DNA from: Alphaproteobacteria bacterium
Lineage (GTDB): Bacteria; Pseudomonadota; Alphaproteobacteria; Sphingomonadales; Rhodothalassiaceae
Assembly (NCBI GenBank): GCA_003694205.1
Contig: RFKS01000013.1
Location: forward strand, 1-19,354
Reading direction: 5' to 3'
Length of the DNA stretch: 19,354 bases
Shown: piece after piece, positions 6,822 to 16,904 of the stretch
Layout of the letters: every line of letters begins with the position of its first letter
Position numbering within the stretch: position 1 is the stretch's first letter
Made by a program: the position numbers and the translations under genes
Notes under the pieces: generated by a model
What the model saw: the letters and a program-made list of their open reading frames with translations, nothing else
What the model was told of the DNA's origin: nothing
Databases searched by the model: none

Positions 6822-8099
6822 ATGCGCAAGGCATTCGGCTTTCTCGTCGCCGCCGCCATGCTCCTGGCACCACACGCCATGGCGGAGACCTATATCCATG
6901 CCGGCAATCTGCTCGACGTGGACAGCGGCAGGCTTGAGAGCGATCAGGCGATCCTGGTCGATGACGAGGGGCGCATCCGCGCCGTCGGCCCGGCTTCAAA
7001 GCTCGCCCCGCCCGCCGATGCGACGGTGATCGATCTCGCTGCCTATACGGTGCTGCCGGGGCTCATCGACGCCCATGTCCATCTGCTCGCCGACGCCGAG
7101 ACGCATGGCTATCGCGCCCTCTCCCTGTCGCTGCCGCGCAAGACCATCACCGGCGTGCGCAATGCCCGCCGCACACTGCTCGCGGGCTTCACCACGGTGC
7201 GCAATGTCGGCGCCGACGGCTATGCCGATGTCGCGCTCCGCGACGCCATCGCAGCGGGCGAGGTGCCGGGCCCGCGCCTGCTCGTCTCGGGGCCGCCGAT
7301 CGGCATCACCGGCGGCCATTGCAGCGACGAGAATCTGCTGCCCTTCGAATATCACCGCATCGGCGAGGGTGTCGCCGACGGCCCCTGGGCGGCGCGCGCC
7401 AAGGTGCGCCAGAACGTCAAATACGGGGTCGACCTGATCAAGACCTGCGCGACCGGCGGCGTACTTTCCAAGGGGACCGAGGTGGGGGCCCCGCAATATA
7501 CACTTGAGGAGCTGACAGCGCTCGTCGACGAGGCCCATATGCACGGCCGCAAGGTGGCGGTCCACGCCCATGGGGCGACGGGGATCCGGAACGCCATCCG
7601 CGCCGGTGCCGATTCGATCGAGCATGCGAGCTTCATCGACGATGAAGGCATTCGTCTGGCGAAGAAGCACCACACGGTGCTGGTGATGGACATCTACAAC
7701 ACCGAGTACATTCTCGGCGCCGGCGAAGCGGCGGGAATCCTCCCTGAATCGCTCGACAAGGAGCGCCGCACCGGCTCGGTACAGCGCGCCAACTTCACCA
7801 AGGCCCACGCCGCCGGCGTCACCATCGCCTTCGGCACCGACGCCGGCGTCTATCCGCACGGGCAGAACGCGCGACAGTTTTCCCGCATGGTACGGTTCGG
7901 CATGACACCGATCGAGGCCATCCGTGCCGCCACGACGGTGGCTGCCGACCTTCTCGGCGTCGCCGACGTGACGGGCCGCATCCGGCCCGGCCTCTCTGCC
8001 GACATCATCGCCGTCGAGGGCGATCCGCTGGCGCATGTCGAGCGGCTCGAGGACGTGCGCTTCGTGATGAAGGAAGGCCGCGTCTACAAGGAGCCATGA
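6822..8099 (+). CDS. Exported metal-dependent amidohydrolase (imidazolonepropionase/prolidase-like)
   Basis: Product of 425 aa. Residues 1-21 are a signal peptide (AFGFLVAAAMLLAPHAMA|E), so it acts in the periplasm or outside. The amidohydrolase-superfamily metal site is complete: H85 and H87 in GLIDAHVH, K207 in DLIKTCATGG (the lysine normally carboxylated to bridge two metals), H248/H250 in VAVHAHG, H268 in SIEHAS and D340 in FGTDAG. The closing RPGLSADIIAVEGDPL is typical of the imidazolonepropionase-like subgroup, several of which are dipeptidases cleaving Xaa-Pro or Xaa-Lys/Arg bonds. Substrate assignment is inference. The ATG at 6822 has a G-rich Shine-Dalgarno 8 bases upstream (6809-6813). 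It starts 71 bp after the hydrolase gene; GGCTAGACT at 6774-6782 resembles a -10 element, but no good -35 accompanies it. Confidence 0.9.
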   Translation: MRKAFGFLVAAAMLLAPHAMAETYIHAGNLLDVDSGRLESDQAILVDDEGRIRAVGPASKLAPPADATVIDLAAYTVLPGLIDAHVHLLADAETHGYRALSLSLPRKTITGVRNARRTLLAGFTTVRNVGADGYADVALRDAIAAGEVPGPRLLVSGPPIGITGGHCSDENLLPFEYHRIGEGVADGPWAARAKVRQNVKYGVDLIKTCATGGVLSKGTEVGAPQYTLEELTALVDEAHMHGRKVAVHAHGATGIRNAIRAGADSIEHASFIDDEGIRLAKKHHTVLVMDIYNTEYILGAGEAAGILPESLDKERRTGSVQRANFTKAHAAGVTIAFGTDAGVYPHGQNARQFSRMVRFGMTPIEAIRAATTVAADLLGVADVTGRIRPGLSADIIAVEGDPLAHVERLEDVRFVMKEGRVYKEP

Positions 8100-8197
8100 G
8101 CCTCATTCAGGGTGGCCCTCCCCTGCTTGCTCCGCGGCGGGGGCGGTGCTAATCAGCCGGCGCAAGCAAAACCGCCCGCCACCGGAGACCGGCCGTC

Positions 8198-9502
<1,305 letters not shown>

Positions 9503-9592
9503 TGAGGGCGCGACCTCGCGGCCCATTTCATCCATTTCTTAACCCTTCCGCGCTATCTGACGGCAGGTTGTCGCGAAAGGGATTATCGCGCC

Positions 9593-11434
9593 GTGCACGC
9601 GCGCAAGGAAACGGTACAGCGGGTCGAGCAGTCCCGTCGGGCATTGCAGGATTTCTTCCGGGCCGAGGAATGGAGTTTTCCTTTCCGGCTCGTGCTTCTC
9701 CTGATTGCCGCCGGGCTTACGCTTTATCTCGACCTTGGCGCATGGTCCTGGTTCTGGATCGGCACCACGATCCTCCTTGAACTCCTGGGTTATCGCTGGC
9801 GCCGCCGCAGCCGCCATGTTCGCTGGTCCGGACGCCGCCTGCGCCGCATCTTTCTCACCAACGAGATCATCGGCCATGCCATCCTGATCGCCTGGACCGG
9901 AGGTGCCATCGGTCTCTATCACAGCGGCATCGAGCCCGGGCGTCTCGCGGCCATGCTGATGCTCGGGGCGATCGGCATGACCGTCGCGCGCCAGCCGGGG
10001 CGCCTCACCTATGCGATGTGGCTCAATGCCGCCATCCCGTCGGCCGCGCTCGTGACGCTGACCGCGTTCGATCTCGGCACGCTCACCGGATTCATCCGCT
10101 TCGCCGCCGCCTTTCTCTTTGCCGCGAATATCGTGAGCGTCGCCTTCATGGCCCTGCGCGAGAGGAACGCGGTGCTGCAGGCGCAGCTCTCCCAGGAACG
10201 GCTGATCGACGAGCTCGAGGAGGCGCGCGATGCCGCGCTCGCGGGTCGTCGCGAGGCGGAGGAGGTGGCGCGGCACAAGGCCGAGTTCCTCGCCGTCATG
10301 AGCCACGAGGTGCGCACGCCCTTGAATGGCATCCTGACGATGGCCGAGGTACTCGGCCGTTCGTCTCTTGACGACGAGCAGAAGCGGCAGGTGGCGGCCA
10401 TCGCCGAGTCGGGACGCATGCTGCTTGGCATCGTCAGCGACATCCTCGATCTCTCGCGTGCCGAAGCTGGCCATGATGCGCCCGTGGCACGACCGGTGCG
10501 CCTTGCTTCATTGCTCGATGAGGGTCTTGCGCTGTGGCGCCTGCGCGCCCGCGAGCAGGGCCTTTCGTTCGACACGGCGATCGCTCCCGATGTGCCCGAT
10601 ACCATCCTCGCCGACGAGACCCGGCTGCGCCAGATCCTGTTCAACCTCCTCGCCAATGCGCTCAAGTTCACCGACAGGGGCGGCATCGCCGTCCGCGTCG
10701 AGCGTTTTGCCGACGGCGACAACGCGCATCTTCGCTTCGCCGTCTCGGACACAGGGATCGGCATCCACAGGCAGGACCTCGAGCGCATTTTCGAGCGCTT
10801 CGAGCAGGCCGAGACCGGTCCCGCGCGGCGACACCAGGGCACCGGCCTCGGCCTTGCCATCGTGCGCGATCTCGTGCGGCTGATGGGGGGGCGGATCGGT
10901 GTCGACAGCCGCGAGGGCGAGGGCTCGACCTTCTGGTTCACGATGCCCCTCATCCCCGCAAGGGAGGCGGACGCGAACGAACCTGACCTACGCGATGCCT
11001 TGCCGGCTCCGCCGCGCACCGGTCGGCCGCGCATCCTTGTCGCCGATGACAACCGCATCAACCGCACCGTGTTCGAGGCCCTGCTCGCACCGCTCGATGT
11101 CGAGATCATCGAGGTCGAGGACGGCGCCGAAGCTATCCGTGCCGCCGCCGACGAGACACCCGATCTCGTGCTCATGGACATCCGCATGCCGGGAACCGAC
11201 GGCCTCACCGCGATCCGCGAGATCCGCCGGCGCCGCGAGACGGCGGTGCTTCCCGTCATTGCGCTGAGCGCCAGCGGCCGCCCCGAGGACGAGGCGGCCT
11301 GTCTTGCCGCCGGCGCCGACGCCTATCTCGCCAAGCCGATCGACAGCGCCGCCCTCTATCGCCTCCTTGAGCGATTCCTTGGCCAGCACAAGGCGTGCAT
11401 GACGTCGCAGAAAAACGGCACCCGGCAGGCTTGA
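9593..11434 (+). CDS. Hybrid sensor histidine kinase with six-helix membrane sensor
   Basis: Inner-membrane two-component kinase of 613 aa starting at GTG (AAGGG lies 11 bases upstream; no nearby in-frame ATG). About six hydrophobic helices lie between residues 32 and 186 with very short loops and no periplasmic domain. A coiled segment (188-228) leads to HisKA with phospho-acceptor H238 in FLAVMSHEVRTPLNGI. The HATPase domain shows the N box (QILFNLLANALKFT), G1 (SDTGIGI) and G2 (GTGLGLA). A receiver domain follows (479-595) with acidic D485/D486, phospho-acceptor D529 in VLMDIRMPG, S559 and K581. No PAS, HAMP or HPt domain is visible, so phosphate must pass to a separate HPt or regulator. 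No response regulator is adjacent. It starts 90 bp after purB. Confidence 0.93.
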   Translation: MHARKETVQRVEQSRRALQDFFRAEEWSFPFRLVLLLIAAGLTLYLDLGAWSWFWIGTTILLELLGYRWRRRSRHVRWSGRRLRRIFLTNEIIGHAILIAWTGGAIGLYHSGIEPGRLAAMLMLGAIGMTVARQPGRLTYAMWLNAAIPSAALVTLTAFDLGTLTGFIRFAAAFLFAANIVSVAFMALRERNAVLQAQLSQERLIDELEEARDAALAGRREAEEVARHKAEFLAVMSHEVRTPLNGILTMAEVLGRSSLDDEQKRQVAAIAESGRMLLGIVSDILDLSRAEAGHDAPVARPVRLASLLDEGLALWRLRAREQGLSFDTAIAPDVPDTILADETRLRQILFNLLANALKFTDRGGIAVRVERFADGDNAHLRFAVSDTGIGIHRQDLERIFERFEQAETGPARRHQGTGLGLAIVRDLVRLMGGRIGVDSREGEGSTFWFTMPLIPAREADANEPDLRDALPAPPRTGRPRILVADDNRINRTVFEALLAPLDVEIIEVEDGAEAIRAAADETPDLVLMDIRMPGTDGLTAIREIRRRRETAVLPVIALSASGRPEDEAACLAAGADAYLAKPIDSAALYRLLERFLGQHKACMTSQKNGTRQA

Positions 11435-11466
11435 CGGGCAGCAGCGCCGATTGAGCGACCGGGTGC

Positions 11467-11808
11467 TCAGGCCTCCTCGGGCGGCGTCAGCTCGTTCCGG
11501 ATCTGCTCGCGTGCCACGTCCATGAAATGGGCGAGCTGACGGCGGATGCGGTGCTCGGACATGTCGATCTTCTTCGCCGCGAAATCGCGCCGCAATTTCT
11601 CCACGACATCGTCGTCGCCGACCTTTTCGAAATCAGCCTTGATGACCTCCTTCGCATAGGCCTCGGCATCGGCCCCCGCGATCCCCATTTCGCCGGCTGC
11701 CCAGAGTCCGATCAGCTTGTCGCGTCGGACCATCGCCTTGAAGCGCAACTCCTCGTCATGGGCGAATTTGCGCTCGAATCCCTGCTCGCGTTCCTCGAAG
11801 GTGGTCAT
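11467..11808 (-). CDS. DUF1476 protein, zeta-type F1-ATPase inhibitor
   Basis: Product of 113 aa belonging to DUF1476, the family of the zeta subunit first described in Paracoccus denitrificans F1FO-ATP synthase, which blocks ATP hydrolysis by entering the F1 catalytic interface with its N-terminus. The start MTTFEEREQGFERKFAHDEE and the following RRDKLIGLWAAGEMG are the family hallmark, followed by AYAKEVIKADFEKVGDDDV and a basic helical C-terminus. No signal peptide or membrane segment is present, which suits a cytoplasmic protein. The ATG at 11808 has AGGGCAGG just upstream; an in-frame upstream start at 11871 would add 21 unconserved residues. It is convergent with the kinase gene (32 bp between the ends) and divergent from the receptor gene. 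No atp gene is nearby. Confidence 0.9.
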   Translation of the reverse strand: MTTFEEREQGFERKFAHDEELRFKAMVRRDKLIGLWAAGEMGIAGADAEAYAKEVIKADFEKVGDDDVVEKLRRDFAAKKIDMSEHRIRRQLAHFMDVAREQIRNELTPPEEA

Positions 11809-11927
11809 TCCTGCCCTGCTCCTGCTGGCTGCGCCCTGATGACCCTTCATGTACGTGCTCGACGGCACCACGACAAGAGAGCAGGCACCGATTCCGCATA
11901 TCGTTGCACAACCGCACGATTCTTTCC

Positions 11928-11981
11928 TTGCACGGGAAACGGCAACGCGATATCTTGCGGCATATAGTAAGAAGCGCTTAC
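11928..11981 (+). promoter_or_regulatory. Putative promoter and operator before the TonB-dependent receptor
   Basis: TTGCAC (11928-11933), a 17-bp spacer and TATCTT (11951-11956) form a modest promoter. A second -10-like TATAGT lies at 11963-11968 without a good -35. Overlapping it is GTAAG-AAGCG-CTTAC (11967-11981), a perfect inverted repeat with an AAGCGCTT palindromic core. A site at the expected transcription start fits repression by a dimeric regulator. AGCGCT-centred palindromes are known for LacI-family regulators of carbohydrate-linked TonB receptors in related bacteria, but that link is inference. Confidence 0.4.
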
Positions 11982-12042
11982 AAAATGGCGGGCCGATGAT
12001 CGGGGCTGGTCCGCCATGGCGTCATATCGGGGAGGATTGGCC

Positions 12043-14346
12043 ATGGCAAGCTTCGTGCTGCGATCATGTGCGCGGCAGTCTCGTTGCATTCACGCACTCC
12101 TGATCACAACCGGCATGGTGACAACCCTTTGCGCAGCGCCGGCCCTCGCCCAGTCAGGCAACGACAGCGACAACGACGGCGGCTTCCAGCTCGAGGAAAT
12201 CGTGGTCACGGCGCAAAAGCGCGAGCAGTCGCTCGCCGATGTACCGATCGCGGTCACGGCGCTCACTGCGGATGCACTCGAGGCACGTGGTATCGACAAT
12301 ATTTCTGATCTCCAGTTCTTCGTGCCGACGCTGCAGCTCACCAATTTCCAGGCCGTCTCCTTCGTCGCCATTCGTGGCATCGGCATGGAGAACACGACCT
12401 CGGGCGGCGATCCGGGGGTGACGCTGCATCTCGATGGTGTCTATCTCGGCCGCCCGGTGGCGAGCTTCTTCGACCAGTTCGACATCGAGCGCATGGAGGT
12501 GCTGCGCGGGCCGCAGGGAACGCTTTACGGGCGCAACGCGACCGGCGGCTCGATCAATGTCATCCCCAAGAAGCCCAGCGACGAGCTCGAGGCCTATGGT
12601 GATTTCACCTATGGCAAGTTCGACCGCAAGCGGGCGCGCGGCATTCTCAATCTGCCGCTCGGCGAGGGCCTCGCGACACGCGCGACCGTGACCTACGAGA
12701 AGCGCGACGGCTTCCAGAAGAACCTCTTCCCCGGTGGCACGCGGGCAGATGATGCAGACAATGTCTATCTGCGCGGCCAGGTCCGCGCCGATCTCGGGGA
12801 GTCGGCCGATTTCCTGCTCGCTGTCAATTTTTCGGACGTCTCGGGCGTCGGGCCGACGGCCGAGGTGCGCAATCAGTTCATCCGCATCCCGAGTCCGTCG
12901 CCGGTGCCGCTCCGGCCCTCGATGAACGCGGTCAACGACACCACACCGCATCTCGTGACCAAGGACACGCCCGAGCATATCGACATGGGCTTCTTCAATC
13001 TCGCGGGAACCCTGACCTGGGATCTCGGCGCGACGACCTTCAAGTCGATTACCTCCTTCGGCCATACCGAATACAACAGCCTGTCGGATTCCGACGGCTC
13101 GGGCGAGTTTGCCTCGGCGCTGCAGATCGTCGAGGACACCGACCAGCTGAGCCAGGAACTGCAGCTCACCTCGAATGCGGGGGGCGACTGGCAGTGGATC
13201 GTCGGCGCCTTCTATTTCCATGAGAGCTCGGAGCGCTTCTCCTTCTTCTTCGATCCCAAGATCCTCAACAATTTCGCAAAAAGCCCGCTCGCCGCGCCCT
13301 TCTCCATGTCGCCGCGGATCCAGCGCTTCAAGCCGCTTTTCGATCCGGGCTTTATTGCTGGCGGCGACGTGACCGCGGACTCGGTCGCGCTGTTTGGCGA
13401 GACATCCTACGATCTGAGCCCGCAAGTGCGGCTCACCGGCGGCGTCCGCGTCACCTATGACGAGAAGCGCTCGAAGTCGATCCTCGTCGTCTCGCCGCTG
13501 GTGCCCGGGGGCGGCCCGCCGACGATTGCCGACGTGCCGGCCAAGGGCAACTGGCTGCAGCCAACGGGCAAGTTTGTGGTGCAGTGGTTCCCGACCGAGG
13601 GGGACACCAATTTCTATGCCTCCTATTCGCGCGGCTACAAGGGCGGCGGCATCAATCTGCAGGCGCCGCAGAGGCCGGTGATCGATCCCGAGAAGATCAA
13701 TGCCGCCGAGCTGGGCCTGAAATCGCGGCTGTCACGCACCTTCCAGATCGATCTCTCCGCCTTCCGTTACGGCATAACCGATCTGCAGGTGCAGACCTTC
13801 GGGCCCTTCGGCGCGATCATCGAGAATGCCGCTGACGCCACCATCAAGGGCGTCGAACTCGAATGGCGGGCCGCGCCGGCGGCCGGACTCGAGCTCAACG
13901 GTTCGCTCTCCTGGCTCGACGCGACCTACGACAAGTTCTTCAACGCCGACCCCTTCGTCGACATCACCAAGCCCATCGATCTCAGCGGCAAACGGCTCAA
14001 CCGGGCGCCGAAATGGACGGTCTCGGGGGGTGCGCAATACACCTTCGCCCTCGCCGACGGGGCAGGTGATCTGAGCCTGCGCGCCGATGTCTATTATCAG
14101 TCGGAGACCTTCTTCCGGCCCTTCAACCTCCCATCCGACCGGGCCGACAATTACGCCAATCTCGATCTCCGGCTCTTCTATGAGAGCCCGGACGAGACCA
14201 TTACGGCCGAGGTCTATGCCACCAATGTCACAAACGCGACCCAGGAATCGGACATCCTGCGCTCACCGCCCTTCCTCGGTCCGACGGAGTTCGTGAGCTA
14301 CCGCCCGCCGCGGCAATACGGCATCCGCCTCGGCGTGCGCTACTAG
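12043..14346 (+). CDS. TonB-dependent outer-membrane receptor
   Basis: Energy-coupled outer-membrane transporter of 767 aa. Residues 1-36 form a long signal peptide ending in APALA|Q. A TonB box-like EEIVVTAQKR lies at about 51-60, directly before the plug domain (VPIAVTALTADALEARGIDN, FVAIRGIGMEN, DGVYLGRP, MEVLRGPQGTLYGRNATGGS). About 600 residues of 22-strand beta-barrel follow, rich in alternating aromatic strands and ending in YGIRLGVRY with a C-terminal aromatic residue as needed for BAM insertion. There is no N-terminal signalling (STN) domain, so it does not control its own sigma factor. The plug sequence is of the large family common in Caulobacterales and Sphingomonadales; the substrate cannot be read. 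The ATG at 12043 is chosen for GGAGG at 12031-12035, 7 bases upstream; the ATG at 12016 lacks such a site. A possible operator lies at 11967-11981. Confidence 0.93.
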   Translation: MASFVLRSCARQSRCIHALLITTGMVTTLCAAPALAQSGNDSDNDGGFQLEEIVVTAQKREQSLADVPIAVTALTADALEARGIDNISDLQFFVPTLQLTNFQAVSFVAIRGIGMENTTSGGDPGVTLHLDGVYLGRPVASFFDQFDIERMEVLRGPQGTLYGRNATGGSINVIPKKPSDELEAYGDFTYGKFDRKRARGILNLPLGEGLATRATVTYEKRDGFQKNLFPGGTRADDADNVYLRGQVRADLGESADFLLAVNFSDVSGVGPTAEVRNQFIRIPSPSPVPLRPSMNAVNDTTPHLVTKDTPEHIDMGFFNLAGTLTWDLGATTFKSITSFGHTEYNSLSDSDGSGEFASALQIVEDTDQLSQELQLTSNAGGDWQWIVGAFYFHESSERFSFFFDPKILNNFAKSPLAAPFSMSPRIQRFKPLFDPGFIAGGDVTADSVALFGETSYDLSPQVRLTGGVRVTYDEKRSKSILVVSPLVPGGGPPTIADVPAKGNWLQPTGKFVVQWFPTEGDTNFYASYSRGYKGGGINLQAPQRPVIDPEKINAAELGLKSRLSRTFQIDLSAFRYGITDLQVQTFGPFGAIIENAADATIKGVELEWRAAPAAGLELNGSLSWLDATYDKFFNADPFVDITKPIDLSGKRLNRAPKWTVSGGAQYTFALADGAGDLSLRADVYYQSETFFRPFNLPSDRADNYANLDLRLFYESPDETITAEVYATNVTNATQESDILRSPPFLGPTEFVSYRPPRQYGIRLGVRY

Positions 14347-14370
14347 GGCGGTGCCCCGACGCGCCAGCGC

Positions 14371-15540
14371 TCAGGCCGTTTCCTCGAACAGCTCGCGGCC
14401 GATCAGCATGCGGCGGATCTCGCTCGTCCCGGCGCCGATCTCGTAGAGCTTGGCGTCGCGCAACAGCCGGCCCGTGGGGTACTCATTGATATAGCCGTTG
14501 CCGCCGAGCGCCTGAATTGCCTGGAGCGCCATCTGCGTCGCGCGCTCGGCGGCAAAAAGGACGCAGCCCGCGGCGTCCTTGCGCGTCGTCTCGCCGCGAT
14601 CGCAGGCCGCCGCCACGGCATAGACATAAGCGCGCGCCGCGACCCATGAGCTGTACATGTCAGCGAGCTTTGCCTGCATGAGCTGGAAGGTGCCGATCGG
14701 CTGGCCGAACTGTTTGCGCTCATGGACATAGGGGACGACGACGTCGAGGCAGGCGCGCATCAGGCCGAGCGGCCCGCCGGCGAGCACCACCCGCTCGTAA
14801 TCGAGCCCCGACATCAGCACGCGCACGCCCTTGTTCTCCTCGCCGACCAGATTCTCGAACGGCACCTTGCAGTTCTCGAAGACGAGCTCGCAGGTGTTGG
14901 AGCCGCGCATGCCAAGCTTGTCGAGCTTTTGTGCGGTGGAGAAGCCCGCCATCCCCTTCTCGATCAGGAAGGCGGAGATGCCGCGCGAGCCGGCTGCAGG
15001 ATCGGTCTTGGCATAGACGAGCAGCACCTCTGCGTCGGGACCGTTGGTGATCCACATCTTCGAGCCATTGAGCACGTAACCGTCATTGCGCTTTTCGGCA
15101 CGTGTGGTCATTCCGACGACATCGGAGCCGGCGCCGGGCTCGGACATGGCGAGCGCGCCGACATGCTCTCCCGAGATCAGTTTGGGCAGATATTTGCGCT
15201 TCTGCTCGTCGGTGCCGTTGAGCGCGATCTGGTTGACGCAGAGATTGGAGTGCGCGCCGTAGGAGAGACCGACCGAGGCCGAGGCGCGGGAGATCTCCTC
15301 CATCACGATGCAGTGGGCGAGATAGCCCATACCGGCGCCGCCATATTCCTCGGGCACCGTAATCCCGAGAAGACCGAGCGCACCGAGCTCGGGCCAGAGA
15401 TCGCGTGGAAACTCGTTCGTGCGGTCGATCTCGTCGGCCCGCGGGGCGATCCTGTTTTCGGCAAAACGGCGCGCCGTCTCACGCAGCATCTCGATCTCTT
15501 CGCCATGATTGAAACGGAGGCTCGGGAATTCGAAAAACAT
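14371..15540 (-). CDS. ivd: Isovaleryl-CoA dehydrogenase
   Basis: FAD-dependent acyl-CoA dehydrogenase that oxidises isovaleryl-CoA to 3-methylcrotonyl-CoA in leucine breakdown. The product is 389 aa. Conserved parts are [33 protein letters not shown] and [19 protein letters not shown] around the flavin; the catalytic Glu is E249 in [15 protein letters not shown], the isovaleryl-type position rather than the later one of short/medium-chain enzymes; then [19 protein letters not shown] and [20 protein letters not shown] near the C-terminus. The ATG at 15540 is chosen for AAGG 8 bases upstream and the right family length; a TTG frame start at 15609 would add 23 unconserved residues. The gene is convergent with the receptor (24 bp) and divergent from 15666. 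Partner genes of leucine catabolism (methylcrotonyl-CoA carboxylase, hydroxymethylglutaryl-CoA lyase) are not in the window. Confidence 0.93.
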   Translation of the reverse strand: MFFEFPSLRFNHGEEIEMLRETARRFAENRIAPRADEIDRTNEFPRDLWPELGALGLLGITVPEEYGGAGMGYLAHCIVMEEISRASASVGLSYGAHSNLCVNQIALNGTDEQKRKYLPKLISGEHVGALAMSEPGAGSDVVGMTTRAEKRNDGYVLNGSKMWITNGPDAEVLLVYAKTDPAAGSRGISAFLIEKGMAGFSTAQKLDKLGMRGSNTCELVFENCKVPFENLVGEENKGVRVLMSGLDYERVVLAGGPLGLMRACLDVVVPYVHERKQFGQPIGTFQLMQAKLADMYSSWVAARAYVYAVAAACDRGETTRKDAAGCVLFAAERATQMALQAIQALGGNGYINEYPTGRLLRDAKLYEIGAGTSEIRRMLIGRELFEETA

Positions 15541-15665
15541 GAGGCTCACCTTGGGGCTGATCTTTGACGCGTGAGAGGCTATGTAGCCTTCCACGCCCTT
15601 GATGTCCAAATGGAAGCGACGAAGGGTGTGCCGTCCCGAAGCCGCGAAGGAAGGAGTCTCCCCGG

Positions 15666-16898
15666 ATGTTGCGTCGCCTGTCCATTGTCGCCTGTCTGTG
15701 GCTCGCCCTGCTGCCCCGCCATGGGCTTGCCGCGGAAACGCCGGCCGCCGAGGGCGTGACGCTTAGGATCGCCACCTTCAATGCGATGCTCAATCGCCCC
15801 ATTGCGGGCGCTCTGATCGGCGATCTCGCCGATCCGGGCAATGCGCAGCTCGCCGCCGTCGCCGAGATTATCCAGCGGGTGCGGCCGCACATCCTGCTCC
15901 TCAACGAGTTCGATTATGACGAGGGACACCGGGCGATAGATCTCTTTCGCGAGAAGTGGCTCGCCGTCCCGCATAATGGCGCGAAGCCCATCCACTACCC
16001 CTATGTTTATCTCGCGCCGGTGAATACTGGTGTGCCGACCGGTTACGACCTCGATCATGACGGTCGCAATGACGGCGCGGCGGACGCACAGGGCTATGGC
16101 ACCTTCCCCGGTCAGTACGGCATGGTGCTCCTCTCGCAGCTGCCGATCGACACGGCCGCGGTGCGGACCTTTCGCCTCTTCCTGTGGAAGGACATGCCGG
16201 GTGCACTCCTGCCCGACGATCCGGCGACGGAGGCGCCCGCCGACTGGTACGGCCCCGAGGTTCTGGCAATCCTCCGGCTCTCATCGAAAAGCCACTGGGA
16301 CATCCCGATCCGCATCGGCGACGATGTGATCCACATCCTCGCGAGCCACCCCACCCCACCCGCCTTCGACGGCCGCGAGGATCGCAATGGTCGGCGCAAT
16401 CATGACGAGATCCGTTTCTGGGCCGACTATGTCGATCCCGCACGCAGCGGCTACATCCGTGACGACGCGGGCCATACCGGTGGCCTTGCCGCCGGCGCGC
16501 GCTTCGTCATACTCGGCGATCTCAATGCCGACCCCGCCGATGGCAGCAATGTCGAGGGCACGATCCAGCAGCTTCTCGGGCACCCGCTGATCGACGCCTC
16601 GGTGGTGCCCAAGGGCGCCGGCGGCTATGAGCAGGCCCGGCTGCAGGACGGTGTCAACCGGCGACACAAGACACCGCCCGAGACCGACACGGCGGATTTC
16701 AAGGATAAAGGGCGCTTCGCGGTCGGCAATCTACGGCTCGACTATGTCCTGCCCTCGAAGGCGGGATGGACACCACTCTCGGGCGGCGTCTTCTGGCCGG
16801 CGACAAAGGACCCGCTGTTCCGGCTCGTTGGCACCTATCCCTATGTCAGCTCCGACCACCGGCTGGTGTGGATGGACCTCAAGCTCTCGAAGGACTGA
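15666..16898 (+). CDS. Exported endonuclease/exonuclease/phosphatase-fold protein
   Basis: Product of 410 aa with signal peptide 1-23 ([12 protein letters not shown], cleavage near GLAAE). The metal-dependent phosphoesterase fold is shown by N39 in IATFNAML, E81 in [10 protein letters not shown]228 in [10 protein letters not shown]285 and N287 in [10 protein letters not shown]359 in LRLDYVLP and D397/H398 in SSDHRLVW, so all main catalytic residues are present. An insert at 128-136 reads DLDHDGRND, matching the EF-hand-like calcium loop DxDxDGxxD, followed by a Gly-rich [10 protein letters not shown] segment; this insert is usual in this large secreted subgroup as I know it. Substrate could be extracellular DNA, a phosphodiester or a phosphate ester. 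The ATG at 15666 has AAGGAG 9 bases upstream. It ends 6 bp before the convergent dipeptidase gene. Confidence 0.88.
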   Translation: MLRRLSIVACLWLALLPRHGLAAETPAAEGVTLRIATFNAMLNRPIAGALIGDLADPGNAQLAAVAEIIQRVRPHILLLNEFDYDEGHRAIDLFREKWLAVPHNGAKPIHYPYVYLAPVNTGVPTGYDLDHDGRNDGAADAQGYGTFPGQYGMVLLSQLPIDTAAVRTFRLFLWKDMPGALLPDDPATEAPADWYGPEVLAILRLSSKSHWDIPIRIGDDVIHILASHPTPPAFDGREDRNGRRNHDEIRFWADYVDPARSGYIRDDAGHTGGLAAGARFVILGDLNADPADGSNVEGTIQQLLGHPLIDASVVPKGAGGYEQARLQDGVNRRHKTPPETDTADFKDKGRFAVGNLRLDYVLPSKAGWTPLSGGVFWPATKDPLFRLVGTYPYVSSDHRLVWMDLKLSKD

Positions 16899-16904
16899 GC
16901 CCTC

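Noticed and set aside
11490..11501. Partial copy (TCGTTCCGGATC) of the 18221-18248 palindrome
   Set aside because: A 12-nt match inside the coding sequence of the zeta inhibitor, without the second arm; most likely chance.
12154..13425. 423-codon open frame on the minus strand inside the receptor gene
   Set aside because: It is a shadow of the TonB-dependent receptor, which has signal peptide, plug and barrel in the other strand.
15541..15609. N-terminal extension of isovaleryl-CoA dehydrogenase from a TTG codon
   Set aside because: The ATG at 15540 has a better Shine-Dalgarno and gives the usual family length; the 23 extra residues look unconserved.
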